Below the pieces are notes generated by a model that was not told the DNA's origin, ran no database searches, and saw only the letters and a program-made list of their open reading frames with translations. Shown one piece after another: positions 1 through 8,379 of a stretch of DNA of 61,350 nt. The stretch lies in contig DAOUBF010000069.1 of assembly GCA_034432795.1 (NCBI GenBank), forward strand, positions 1 through 61,350, given 5' to 3'. This stretch comes from DAOUBF01 sp034432795 (GTDB lineage: Bacteria; Chloroflexota; Anaerolineae; DSLN01). Position numbers and translations under genes: made by a program. Positions within the stretch are counted from its first letter, which is position 1, and every line of letters starts with the position of its first letter.

Positions 1-1081
1 CTACCAGCGGCTCATCGTCGCGCACGGCCATAACAGCGATGGGCATGTTGGGGTAGGTCACGATGCCGTGCTGGAAGCCGATGACCCAGCCGTCGTACTC
101 CGTGCGCACGACCCCCTCGCCAATTGGCCGCCCATAAATATCGCGGACCTCCGCCACAGGGTCGCCTGCGCGCAATATATCACCTGGCCGCACCAGGTGG
201 CGCACAATACAGGCAGTGGGGGCGCGCGGATGCAGGTGCCGCCGCGTGGGATAACCCGGCCGCACGACGGGCACATCGCGAATAGGCTCCGGCTCCCCCG
301 GCAGCATCCCCGCCCAACGCAACACATTGCGCACGCCGGTCAGCCCCGCCGCAATGATGGCCGGGTCCGGCACCAGGCCGGTGCCCAGTTCAACGGTGAC
401 CGCCGGGATGCGCGCCAGGTTCAGCGTGGCGCCGCTGACAGAGCGGTGGAGCTTCTCGCTCAGGTACTTGCGCACCGGGAACTCATTGACGACGGACAGC
501 CCAAAGGCTTCAATCATCTGGGTGGTGCGTGCCTGGAGCCGCTCGGCCTCGTGCCGGTCATGGCCGGGGCGATACAGGACACGGTCACGGAAGACAAAGG
601 GCACCGAGCCGATCCAGGCGTTGTGCAGGTCAATGAGGAAATCGGCGGTGGACTGGATGAACTTGAACAGGCGGGCATAGGCCTCCTCCAACGCGGAGGG
701 GACATCCCCGGCGGGGTCGTCCGGGGCCAGCCGCCCCCTGTCTTCAGGGAACAGGCGGTTGGGGTCGTCGTGGGCGTAATAGGGCACGCGCTCCTGGGTG
801 CGCAGGCCGGCGGGGTTCAATGCCGGGATAGCGACGATGGCCCCGCGCAAGTGTGCAGGCAGATCCGGCGTCAGAAGCCGGTGAAGGATGTTCAGGCCGG
901 TGTGCTCTGGCCCATGAATGCCGGTGGTTAGCCACAGCACCGGCCCGGGGGCTGTGCCCTGGGCGATAATCACAGGGAAGTATTCTATGCCACCTGTGGG
1001 CAGCGGCAAAGCCTCAAACTCACCGTATACCAGTTCCCCAGGTTGCCCTCGGACCGGGCCGATCTCTAGCACCGTAACCAT
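1..1081 (-). CDS. Succinylglutamate desuccinylase/aspartoacylase-family zinc hydrolase (3' end outside window)
   Basis: Zinc-dependent amidohydrolase of the AstE/AspA (M14-like) family, which splits N-acyl amino acids; the substrate here is not evident. Reading leftward from ATG at 1081, about 360 codons stay open and run off the window edge, so the C-terminus is missing, though little can be lacking because family members are about 330-380 residues. Landmarks are the Zn-ligand motif GIHGPEH (residues 54-60), DPNRLFP (106-112) and a DLHN histidine near residue 150. The start is chosen for the Shine-Dalgarno GGAGGG six bases upstream. It is transcribed away from the response regulator genes on its right. 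Confidence 0.88.
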   Translation of the reverse strand, partial: MVTVLEIGPVRGQPGELVYGEFEALPLPTGGIEYFPVIIAQGTAPGPVLWLTTGIHGPEHTGLNILHRLLTPDLPAHLRGAIVAIPALNPAGLRTQERVPYYAHDDPNRLFPEDRGRLAPDDPAGDVPSALEEAYARLFKFIQSTADFLIDLHNAWIGSVPFVFRDRVLYRPGHDRHEAERLQARTTQMIEAFGLSVVNEFPVRKYLSEKLHRSVSGATLNLARIPAVTVELGTGLVPDPAIIAAGLTGVRNVLRWAGMLPGEPEPIRDVPVVRPGYPTRRHLHPRAPTACIVRHLVRPGDILRAGDPVAEVRDIYGRPIGEGVVRTEYDGWVIGFQHGIVTYPNMPIAVMAVRDDEPLV

Positions 1082-1316
1082 CGTTCGCCCTCCTTGTGCG
1101 TTTGAGGATTCTAGCGGGGTTGGTGCTGCACGTCAACCCGGCCCGCCGACGGGGCGATCAGCCCAGCCCTCACCTGAATGCGACCCCATCCCTGCCTACT
1201 GCACTTAATTTTGCAGAACCATTGGCCCTATATGTGCCGTTCATTGTGTCACAATCGCCAGATTCAGCCCCTTTGGCATCGTCAGCGCTCTCCCTGGCCG
1301 AACGTCCTCAAAAAGC

Positions 1317-1345
1317 TTGATTAAGCCAAAGTTCAAAGCTATAAT
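1317..1345 (+). promoter_or_regulatory. Sigma70-type promoter for the response regulator gene
   Basis: TTGATT at 1317-1322, a 17-base spacer, and a perfect TATAAT at 1340-1345 give a good housekeeping promoter reading rightward. The predicted transcription start is near 1352, leaving about 250 nt of untranslated leader before the gene at 1604. Confidence 0.6.
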
Positions 1346-1351
1346 GAGAAT

Positions 1352-1603
1352 CCCCTGCGCAATTGCCGGAGTCCGGGGCGGTAAAGGCGGTTCGCCCCGG
1401 TGAAATCAGTCGGAGCTTGCCTCGAACACCCGGCGGGGCAACCCGGTTGAAGTGTCCGCCACAGTGGACCAAAGGCAGCGGAACAGCCACTCGCCAAGGC
1501 GAGAGCGATAGCGGTGCGATTCTATTTGCATACCTGGTTGCCGGTAGGCGGACGCTTTTCTGGCGCTTGCACGCGGGCAAATCACTTCAAAGCGAGGACC
1601 GAC
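1352..1603 (+). other. Long, possibly structured 5' leader
   Basis: This 252-nt stretch lies between the predicted promoter and the gene at 1604 and holds no convincing gene. It contains a perfect 8-bp hairpin (CCGGGGCG at 1373-1380 with CGCCCCGG at 1393-1400). An 11-bp long-range pairing joins AAGTGTCCGCC at 1450-1460 and GGCGGACGCTT at 1547-1557 with one G-U, and encloses a 6-bp hairpin (CTCGCC at 1490-1495, GGCGAG at 1498-1503). I could not match it to a riboswitch class I know. The remainder of the 1082-1603 gap shows nothing recognisable. Confidence 0.35.
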
Positions 1604-2404
1604 ATGGTACAGGCCAAAGTGCTTCTCATTGAAGGAAGGGGCGCAGGTCCAAATTCCTTCCGGGTGCCCTTAGAGAAGAAGGGTCATCAGGTCCATGTGG
1701 TGCACACGGGGCAAAGTGCCCTGGAGCGCCTCGCCACTGCACCTCCGGATGTGATCGTCGTGGATGGCATCTCGCTCCGCTCCAGTGGGACGCGCATCTG
1801 CCATCTGCTGCACGAGCATGTCCCCACGATCCCCATTATTGTCCTGCGCGCTGAAGGTGAGTCCACCGACGCAGGAGATGCCGATGTTTGCCTGGTGGCG
1901 CCGTTCACCTCTCGCAAATTGCTCAACCGCATTGAGCGGCTCATGCCTGCTCGCGGCGGGGAGATTCTCCGCGTGGGAGACCTGGCGCTCAACTTGACGC
2001 AGAAGCGGGTGATTTGCAATGGCCGAGAGAGGCGCCTGACGCCAAAGCTGTTCAAGCTGCTGGAGGCCTTCATGAGCCGCCCCGGCGAAGTCCTCAGCCG
2101 CCGCTATCTCATGCACCAAGTCTGGCAGACCACGTATGTCGGCGATACGCGCACCCTGGACGTGCATATTCGCTGGGTGCGGCAGATTATTGAGGAGAAC
2201 CCCGATAAGCCACGCTATTTGCAAACGGTGCGCGGCATCGGCTATCGTTTCAACGCGGTGGTCGCCTCGCCCCCAGCCTCATCGTTGCACTCTTCCAACG
2301 GTGCCAACGCCGTCGCGACCCCCAATGTCTTCACCTCGGACGGGCCGGCCAGGACACCGGCCGTCCCTGTAGCCGGGGAAGTCGCCGCCTCGGTTACGAC
2401 GTAG
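1604..2404 (+). CDS. OmpR-family response regulator with degenerate receiver domain
   Basis: A 266-residue DNA-binding regulator: an N-terminal receiver-like domain (about residues 4-115) followed by an OmpR/PhoB winged helix (about 120-220, ending in VRGIGYRF) and a low-complexity tail. The receiver keeps the aspartate of VVDG, but the acidic pair that binds Mg2+ is replaced (LLIEGRG instead of IDDD), the switch Thr/Ser is Arg (IVLRAEG), and the conserved Lys is Ala (LVAPF). It is therefore unlikely to be switched by ordinary phosphorylation. An upstream in-frame start at 1514 is rejected because ATG 1604 follows GCGAGGA and starts where the receiver fold starts. No kinase gene is adjacent. 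Confidence 0.88.
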   Translation: MVQAKVLLIEGRGAGPNSFRVPLEKKGHQVHVVHTGQSALERLATAPPDVIVVDGISLRSSGTRICHLLHEHVPTIPIIVLRAEGESTDAGDADVCLVAPFTSRKLLNRIERLMPARGGEILRVGDLALNLTQKRVICNGRERRLTPKLFKLLEAFMSRPGEVLSRRYLMHQVWQTTYVGDTRTLDVHIRWVRQIIEENPDKPRYLQTVRGIGYRFNAVVASPPASSLHSSNGANAVATPNVFTSDGPARTPAVPVAGEVAASVTT

Positions 2405-2416
2405 ACAGGTGAAGTG

Positions 2417-2460
2417 CCCACCCAGTCGGGGCGCAACGTGCTGTGCCCCGACTGGGTGGG
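2417..2460 (+). terminator. Perfect 16-bp inverted repeat between the two regulators
   Basis: CCCACCCAGTCGGGGC (2417-2432) and GCCCCGACTGGGTGGG (2445-2460) are exact reverse complements around a 12-nt loop, 13 bases after the preceding stop codon. The position suits a terminator or attenuator, but no T-tract follows, so a dispersed palindrome or protein-binding site is also possible. Confidence 0.45.
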
Positions 2461-2677
2461 GATCATAGAAGTACAACGCGTTCCCACCAGTGCTCAGCGG
2501 CCATCCTGGCCGGATGTGCCGTTCTGCCTCTATGCCGCTCCTCCTACGGCTATAGCACGATACGCTGCCCCTGTCCAGGTTTGCCCCACTCGCGATCGTG
2601 GTATACAATCGTAATGTAAAATGATGCGCGCTTCCCTAGGCGAACAGCAGAAGCGCACCCGGCAGGCGGAGGAATGT

Positions 2678-3376
2678 ATGGCCGAGAAGATCCTGGTGAT
2701 TGACGATGACCCCCACATCGTGATGATCGTCTCCACACTGCTGAAGCATCACGGTTATGAAGTCGTCACCGCCTATTCTGCGGAGGAGGGGCTGCGCCAG
2801 GCCTATCTCACCCATCCCGATCTGGTAATCCTGGATATTATGATGCCCTCTATGGATGGCTGGGAGGTTTGCCGGCGCTTGCGCGAGCTGGCCGATATGC
2901 CCATCATCTTCCTCACGGCGAAGGGCGACATTCGCGACGTGGTCAAAGGCCTGGAAATGGGGGCGGACGATTACCTGATCAAACCCTTTGACAACCACGA
3001 ACTGGTTGCCCGCGTCAAGGCCCATTTGCGTCGGGCGCCGAGCACGATGCCCGCCGAAGAGCTTGTCTTTGATGATGGTCAGCTTGTGATCAACTTCTAC
3101 CGGCGCGAGGTCACTGTGCGCGGCAAGCGCGTTGAGCTTACGCCGAAGGAGTTTGACCTGCTCGCCTGTCTGGTGAATAACGCCGGGCGGGTCCTGTCGC
3201 GGCACGACCTGGTGGTGCAAGCCTGGGGGGAGCAATACAGCGATGCGGTGGATAGCCTCAAGCCCTACATCCACTACCTGCGCCGCAAGCTGGAAAAGGA
3301 CCCCGCCCATCCCCAGTGGATCATCACCTCGCGGGGGGTCGGCTACCGCTTCGCGGGCACACGTGTGAATCAGTAG
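2678..3376 (+). CDS. OmpR/PhoB-family response regulator transcription factor
   Basis: A canonical two-component response regulator of 232 residues. The receiver has every expected residue: the acidic pair in LVIDDDPH, the phospho-acceptor in VILDIMMP, the switch Thr in IIFLTAKG, and Lys in YLIKPF. The C-terminal half is a PhoB-type winged helix (LTPKEFDLLACLV ... SRGVGYRF). The start at ATG 2678 is preceded by GGAGGA; a more upstream ATG at 2621 would add 19 residues before the receiver fold and is rejected. No sensor kinase lies in the window. It converges on the gene at 3398, with only 21 bases between the stops. Confidence 0.94.
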   Translation: MAEKILVIDDDPHIVMIVSTLLKHHGYEVVTAYSAEEGLRQAYLTHPDLVILDIMMPSMDGWEVCRRLRELADMPIIFLTAKGDIRDVVKGLEMGADDYLIKPFDNHELVARVKAHLRRAPSTMPAEELVFDDGQLVINFYRREVTVRGKRVELTPKEFDLLACLVNNAGRVLSRHDLVVQAWGEQYSDAVDSLKPYIHYLRRKLEKDPAHPQWIITSRGVGYRFAGTRVNQ

Positions 3377-3397
3377 ATTCGGGCGGATAGCTCCCCC

Positions 3398-6300
3398 TCA
3401 AGGGAGAGGCGTCACCTCCGGCTGCGCGCCCCAGCGGCGCGGTAGCAGCGCCCGCACCAGCTCACGTTCCTCCTGCCCAAAGGCCCCCAGTAGCACCAGG
3501 GCCGCAGCGTAGATCACCAGCCCGGCCAGCACAGCCAGAGCCAGGCTCAGAGGCACAAGAAGCGCCATCGCGCCCGCCATCGCCAGCGCCGCCAACGCCA
3601 GGCGACCGAACAGCGCTCCCCAGGGGATCGGCCCCAGGCTACGCCGCAGGTAATAATAGAAGGCGGCCCCTTCCACAATCTCCGAGAAGATGGTGATCAC
3701 CGCTGCGGCCTCATAGCCATGCACCGTGCGTGGAATGAAGATCAGGTTAGCCGTGAAATTGAAGGCCAGCGCCAGGGCGAACGCCCGTGTCAGCTTCATC
3801 TGCTGCCCCAGCGCGATGAGCACATAGTTGGTCAGGCTGTTGATCCAGCCGAAAGGAATGGAGACAATCATCAGTTGCAGCGCGATGGCCGCGTGCGGCA
3901 GGTATTGAGGGCCGCCCAACAGGAGCGTGAGCGGCTCGGCCAGGGCGACCGTGATGAGCGCCACCGGCAAGGCCATCATCACCAGCAGCTTGATGGACAG
4001 GTGATATGAGCGCAGGAGAGCCTCTTTGGACTCCGTCGCCTGGCGCGTCATCGCCGGGAAAGCCGCCAACGTGAAGTAGGCGGGGATAATATTGAGCGCG
4101 TCCACCCACTTGTAGGCAGTGCTGTACCAGCCGACAACGGTGTTACCTTTCAGGCCGTTGAGAAGCGGCACATCCACTTTGAAGAAGAGCGTGGCCAGCA
4201 AGTGGTTGATCATCAGCGGCCAGGATTCCCGCGCCATTTGCCAGCGCAGGCGGGCATCGCTCTCCCAGTAAGGCCGGAAGAACCGGCGCACGGCCAGCGC
4301 CCCCAGGATGATCAGCGTGGCCAGGTTGACCACGATAGCGACCGCTGCCAGCCCCACAAACCCGCCGCCCAACAGCAGCACCGGCGTGCCTAAGCCCACC
4401 TTGAGCAGCACGGTGATCACGGTGATGGCAGCAGGATACTCGGCCTGCTCATAGGCATAGAACAGCGCCGTCAACCCGGTGGAGAGCGAGCCTGGCACAA
4501 GCGCAATCGCCAGCAAGAGGATGGCCAGCGCCGTGTCCGTCCCCAGGCCGAATTGGGCACGCCAGAAGGCGATCACGGCCAGCAACAGCGGCGCGGACAG
4601 ACCCAGGAGCAGCAGGCGCAAGATCGTTGTGTTGGCCAGGTAGCGGTTGGCCTGCGCCCGGTCGCGGGCCACCTCGCGCGTCAGCAGCGTGTTCAGGCCG
4701 AAATTGGTCAAGATCTCAAACCAGCCGATGATCACGCCCGCGAAGTAGTACTTGCCCGCGTTGTCCGGCCCGAGGATGCGCAGCATGAGCGCAGCGAAGG
4801 CGAAATCCACCGCCCGGTTCATCAGGTTAAGGGCCATCGGCGCCAGGCTGTTCTTGGCCACACGCCGCGCGGTGGAGTTCACCGCGTCCTCGCTGTAAAC
4901 ATGCCCCCAAAGCCACACGCCCAGCAGGAAGACGACCACCACCCCCGCCATAAACGAGCCGAACAGGCCCAGTTTGACCGGGAAGGGGCTGTAGCGGAAG
5001 CGCACAGTCCACTGCCCCGCCTCCAGGCGCACAGCGCGGAAGTTGCCATCGGCCCGCACGATCTGAGCTTCCCTCTCATCATCCTGAGTGCCCCCAATAG
5101 GGCGAACGAAAGCCACCCAGCCCGGCGCAAAGCTATCGCCCAGCACCAGCCAGCCCGGCTCGGCCAGGGCCACATCCACCCAGACCTCCCCAGGCTGATA
5201 GCTGGTCACGGTGGCCGCCGTCGGCGCACAGGCCGCCGGGTCAGCGTCGGGGGCACGCTCCGGCCCCTCCAGGATGACGTAATGGCGCGGGTCATAGCGC
5301 TGCAATGCCTGCTTCACGTCCACGCTTGTCACGGCGCAGCCGAGCGGCAGGGTAAAGGCACGGGGGAGGGCCTCTTCATTGCGATAGACTTTCACCTCGC
5401 CGTCATACACCAGGGTCAGCCGGGGGTTGTCAATAGGCAGTTCGCTCAGGATATACTTGACGTTGAGCAGGTCCAGCAGCGGCGAATTCAGCGCCTCTGG
5501 CTGGGTGATAGGGGCGATACGATTGTACAAGAGTTCGCCCTGGGGCTGGATGAGCGCCATGTATTCGGCGTACTGCCTGGGGATGATGGAATCATAGCCG
5601 CGTACATCCTGAAAGCCATAGAACATGCCCACGTTCGCGTTGAAGGTCTTGCTGGTTCCCAGGTCCTCACGGGTGTAGCTCGTCAGCCGCCATAGGCCCC
5701 TGTCCTGCTCCAGGAAGCGGACCACCGGCGGCTTGAACTCCAGGAGTTCCGGAGGAGCGGCCGGGTTGAACCCGGCCCCGGCCACGAGCAGGTCCAGCGC
5801 CAGGAGGCCCAGGGCCAGGCTGCCGCGACGCACACCGGACGAGCCGGGGAGATTCAGCAGGATCAGGCCGCTGGCCGCGAGTACCAGCCCGAACACGCCA
5901 ACCCACAGCCCCTCGTAGGAGTAGAAAACGCGCACATCGGGGAAGGCCTGGTCCGCCAGGGCCAGCCCGTGCCACAGGCGTGTCACCGCCGGTTCAACCG
6001 CGTCAAAGAAGAGCCGACCCAGACCCACAGCGACGACCACGGCGACCCCGGCCAGGGCCGCCAGCCCGCCCAGCCGCCGCACACTCTCGGCAGGCATTCG
6101 CCTGGCCGCCTCCACGCCGAACCCTGCCAGGACAGCCACCGCCAGGGTGTAGGGCCAGACCCAGCGGAAAGGCGAGTGGAGTTGGTTGACGCCCGGCAGC
6201 CAGAAGATCAACCGGTACAGCGGTGTGCCGAAGGCAAAGGCCAGCGCCACCAGCGCCAGAATCGCGAAGAATGGTACCGGTGCCGGATCGTAGCGGTCGC

Positions 6301-7498
6301 GGTGGAGGACATAGACCAGCCCTGTTCTGCGGCGGCGCTGGCCACGTTGGTGCAGCCAACTGAGGACGGCGACCGCCGCCAGCAAGAGCGGCAGGATGCC
6401 CACATACGCCCCGCCCTCCACGTAGTTCTTGATCCCCCACCAGATGGTGGGTTCGCCGCCGACCAGGGGATTGGGTGGGGCGGGCATGACCCGACCGGTG
6501 AACAGGTCCACATAGGTATGGTGGGCAGGGTTGCCGAAGATGTTGGGGACCAGGAAGGCGGCGATATGCCGTGCGGGGTAGGCCCAGCCCTGGATTTGCT
6601 CAAACGTGGCCGCGCCCTGGCGAAAATTGGACTGGACGACATCAAACAGGGGCACAAGCTGAATGGCGCCCAGCCCCAGGCCGAGCACTATAATGGCGGC
6701 AACAGACGACAGACAAGGGATAAGGAAGCGCCATCCCTTATCCGTCGTCCGTCCTCCGTCCCCCGTCCGGCGCACCAGCCGCCAGGCCGCATAGGCAGCG
6801 GCGACCATCAAGGTGTATAGGGTAACCTCAATGTGTCCAGCGAGCACCTGGCAGCCCAGAGCCACCGCGCCCGCCGCGACCCAGGGCAGCCGGGTGGGGC
6901 GCCCGCCCAGGGCGGGTTGCTGGCGCAGGGCCAGTTCAATACACGCCAGGATCAGGGGCAGCCAGGCTGCGCCTGCGACGATCATGGGGAACACAACGCT
7001 GACGAGCATGAAGCCGCTCAGCGCATAGGTCATCGCCCCCAGCGTGGCCCCTAACCGGCCCAGGCCGAGCACACGCAGGAACAGGTACATGAACGCGCCT
7101 GCCAGGAACACTTGCGAGGCGGCGAAGACGCCATAAGCCCACCACAGGGGGAAGATGTAAAAGATAAGGCTGAAAGGATATAGCGCGGAATGCTGGCCTG
7201 CGGCCAGGAAAGGCACGCCGGCGAAGAGGTAAGGATTCCATAAGGGCGGCTGGCCCGCCCGCAGGCTCTCCAAAATGAAGCGCTTCCAGACGTAGTTCTC
7301 CAGGATCAGGTCGGAGAGCAGGCTGTTATGGGGCGTGCTGATGCCGAACTGCGGCGCAAAGGCGCGCCAGGGCTGGAAGGTGAACAGGTTATCGGCGGGG
7401 ATAAGGGTACGCCCGCCGAAGATAACAGGCCAGTAGAGCAGGGTGGGCAGGGCCAGCAGCCCCGCCAGGATGAGCATATCGGGCCAGCGCTTACGCAC
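3398..7498 (-). CDS. YfhO-like membrane protein fused to a polysaccharide flippase (Wzx/MATE-like)
   Basis: A 1366-residue fusion. Residues 1 to about 875 form a YfhO/GT-C-like membrane protein: many hydrophobic helices, an early PADNLFTFQPW loop, a large extracytoplasmic domain (about 560-850) and a last helix near 850-870. Residues from about 882 to the end (NSLAPMALNLMNR onward) look like a complete polysaccharide-transport flippase with 12-14 helices and RNLGP-like ILGPDNAGKYYFAG. The joint role is probably handling or export of lipid-linked sugar, inferred from the neighbouring DPM1-like transferase. The start is GTG with a TATAAT only eight bases upstream. A run of TCCGTC-type repeat at 6741-6768 is read in frame near residue 245. 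Confidence 0.88.
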   Translation of the reverse strand: MRKRWPDMLILAGLLALPTLLYWPVIFGGRTLIPADNLFTFQPWRAFAPQFGISTPHNSLLSDLILENYVWKRFILESLRAGQPPLWNPYLFAGVPFLAAGQHSALYPFSLIFYIFPLWWAYGVFAASQVFLAGAFMYLFLRVLGLGRLGATLGAMTYALSGFMLVSVVFPMIVAGAAWLPLILACIELALRQQPALGGRPTRLPWVAAGAVALGCQVLAGHIEVTLYTLMVAAAYAAWRLVRRTGDGGRTTDKGWRFLIPCLSSVAAIIVLGLGLGAIQLVPLFDVVQSNFRQGAATFEQIQGWAYPARHIAAFLVPNIFGNPAHHTYVDLFTGRVMPAPPNPLVGGEPTIWWGIKNYVEGGAYVGILPLLLAAVAVLSWLHQRGQRRRRTGLVYVLHRDRYDPAPVPFFAILALVALAFAFGTPLYRLIFWLPGVNQLHSPFRWVWPYTLAVAVLAGFGVEAARRMPAESVRRLGGLAALAGVAVVVAVGLGRLFFDAVEPAVTRLWHGLALADQAFPDVRVFYSYEGLWVGVFGLVLAASGLILLNLPGSSGVRRGSLALGLLALDLLVAGAGFNPAAPPELLEFKPPVVRFLEQDRGLWRLTSYTREDLGTSKTFNANVGMFYGFQDVRGYDSIIPRQYAEYMALIQPQGELLYNRIAPITQPEALNSPLLDLLNVKYILSELPIDNPRLTLVYDGEVKVYRNEEALPRAFTLPLGCAVTSVDVKQALQRYDPRHYVILEGPERAPDADPAACAPTAATVTSYQPGEVWVDVALAEPGWLVLGDSFAPGWVAFVRPIGGTQDDEREAQIVRADGNFRAVRLEAGQWTVRFRYSPFPVKLGLFGSFMAGVVVVFLLGVWLWGHVYSEDAVNSTARRVAKNSLAPMALNLMNRAVDFAFAALMLRILGPDNAGKYYFAGVIIGWFEILTNFGLNTLLTREVARDRAQANRYLANTTILRLLLLGLSAPLLLAVIAFWRAQFGLGTDTALAILLLAIALVPGSLSTGLTALFYAYEQAEYPAAITVITVLLKVGLGTPVLLLGGGFVGLAAVAIVVNLATLIILGALAVRRFFRPYWESDARLRWQMARESWPLMINHLLATLFFKVDVPLLNGLKGNTVVGWYSTAYKWVDALNIIPAYFTLAAFPAMTRQATESKEALLRSYHLSIKLLVMMALPVALITVALAEPLTLLLGGPQYLPHAAIALQLMIVSIPFGWINSLTNYVLIALGQQMKLTRAFALALAFNFTANLIFIPRTVHGYEAAAVITIFSEIVEGAAFYYYLRRSLGPIPWGALFGRLALAALAMAGAMALLVPLSLALAVLAGLVIYAAALVLLGAFGQEERELVRALLPRRWGAQPEVTPLP

Positions 7499-7506
7499 AA
7501 GCCCTC

Positions 7507-7515
7507 ATTATACCA
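7507..7515 (-). promoter_or_regulatory. Extended -10 promoter immediately before the GTG at 7498
   Basis: On the minus strand TGGTATAAT (extended -10) ends at 7507. A transcription start 6-9 bases on falls at 7501-7498, that is, on or next to the GTG start at 7498, with no Shine-Dalgarno. This suggests a leaderless mRNA. Confidence 0.5.
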
Positions 7516-7545
7516 CAGACGACGGACGATGGAGGCTGATGGCTA

Positions 7546-8358
7546 TCACTGCCCGGCCCGCGTGTGCGTCGGGAGCGGGGGGACTGGGGCACGGGCGGCA
7601 GGCGTGAGATGGTGGTGGCGCCACCAGACCTCCCAGGTGCGCCAGGCGGCCTCCAGCTTGACGCCCAGGGTCATCTTGGACTGGCCGATGCGACGGTCTT
7701 CAAAGTAGATGGGGATCTCCAGGATGCGGTAACCCAACTTCTCCGCAACGTAGGTCATTTCCACCTGGAAGATGTAGCCGTTGGAGCGAATGCGGTCCAG
7801 TTGGATGCCCAGGAGCGTTTCGCGCCGCCAGAGCTTGAACCCGGCGGTGGCGTCGTGCACCTTGACACCCAGGATGAGTTTGGTATAGAAGTTACCCCAG
7901 CGGCTGAGGAGCAACCGCCCCGTGCCCCAGCGCTCGTCCAGCCTGCCCTGGGGCACGTAGCGCGAGCCTACGACAACATCATAATCGCGAATGGCCTCCA
8001 GAAAGCGCGGGATGTAGGCGGGCGAGTGGGAGAAATCGGCGTCCATCTGCACGATGTAGTGCGCCCCCAACTCTAGCGCCCGCTTAAAGCCGGTGACGTA
8101 GGCCGTGCCCAGCCCGCCTTTGCCGGGCCGGTGGATGACGTGGAAGCGGCCTGGCCAGCGTTCCGCCAGTTGGTCGGCGACCTGGCCGGTGCCATCGGGG
8201 GAGTTGTCATCCACTACCAGAATCTCCAGCCCAGGCAGGCCCAAGGCATACAGGGCCTCGGTCAAGCGCGGCAAGTTCTCGGCCTCGTTGTATGTGGGGA
8301 TCACCACGACGATCTTCACGTCAGGCTGGCCTCGCGCCAATGGATTTCTCTCTCCCAT
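7546..8358 (-). CDS. DPM1-like polyprenol monophosphomannose synthase (GT2)
   Basis: Family 2 glycosyltransferase of the dolichol-phosphate mannose synthase type, which moves a sugar from a nucleotide donor to a polyprenyl phosphate at the cytoplasmic face. The protein is 270 residues, with the nucleotide-binding start VVVIPTYNEAENL, VVDDNSPDGTG and the metal-binding QMDADFSH. It lacks the C-terminal GtrA-like membrane domain found in longer relatives. The start at 8358 has no strong Shine-Dalgarno; GTG in VKIVVV about 14 codons in is an alternative. It sits 21 bases downstream of the Nif3-like gene and just upstream of the YfhO-flippase gene, so its product may feed lipid-linked sugar to that system or to the GT39 enzyme at 39.7 kb. 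Confidence 0.9.
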   Translation of the reverse strand: MGERNPLARGQPDVKIVVVIPTYNEAENLPRLTEALYALGLPGLEILVVDDNSPDGTGQVADQLAERWPGRFHVIHRPGKGGLGTAYVTGFKRALELGAHYIVQMDADFSHSPAYIPRFLEAIRDYDVVVGSRYVPQGRLDERWGTGRLLLSRWGNFYTKLILGVKVHDATAGFKLWRRETLLGIQLDRIRSNGYIFQVEMTYVAEKLGYRILEIPIYFEDRRIGQSKMTLGVKLEAAWRTWEVWWRHHHLTPAARAPVPPLPTHTRAGQ

Positions 8359-8379
8359 ATCATACCCTGGCCCAGACGA

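Noticed and set aside
68..931. Long rightward reading frame over the AstE-like gene
   Set aside because: It is antisense to a frame with clear zinc-ligand motifs, has no family features, and is typical of shadow frames in GC-rich DNA.
1450..1557. Cobalamin riboswitch in the leader at 1.4-1.55 kb
   Set aside because: A GCCAC-containing stretch looked suggestive but the rest of the conserved core is absent.
4553..5695. 380-codon rightward frame opposite the YfhO-flippase gene
   Set aside because: No recognisable protein; the minus strand encodes a continuous membrane protein.
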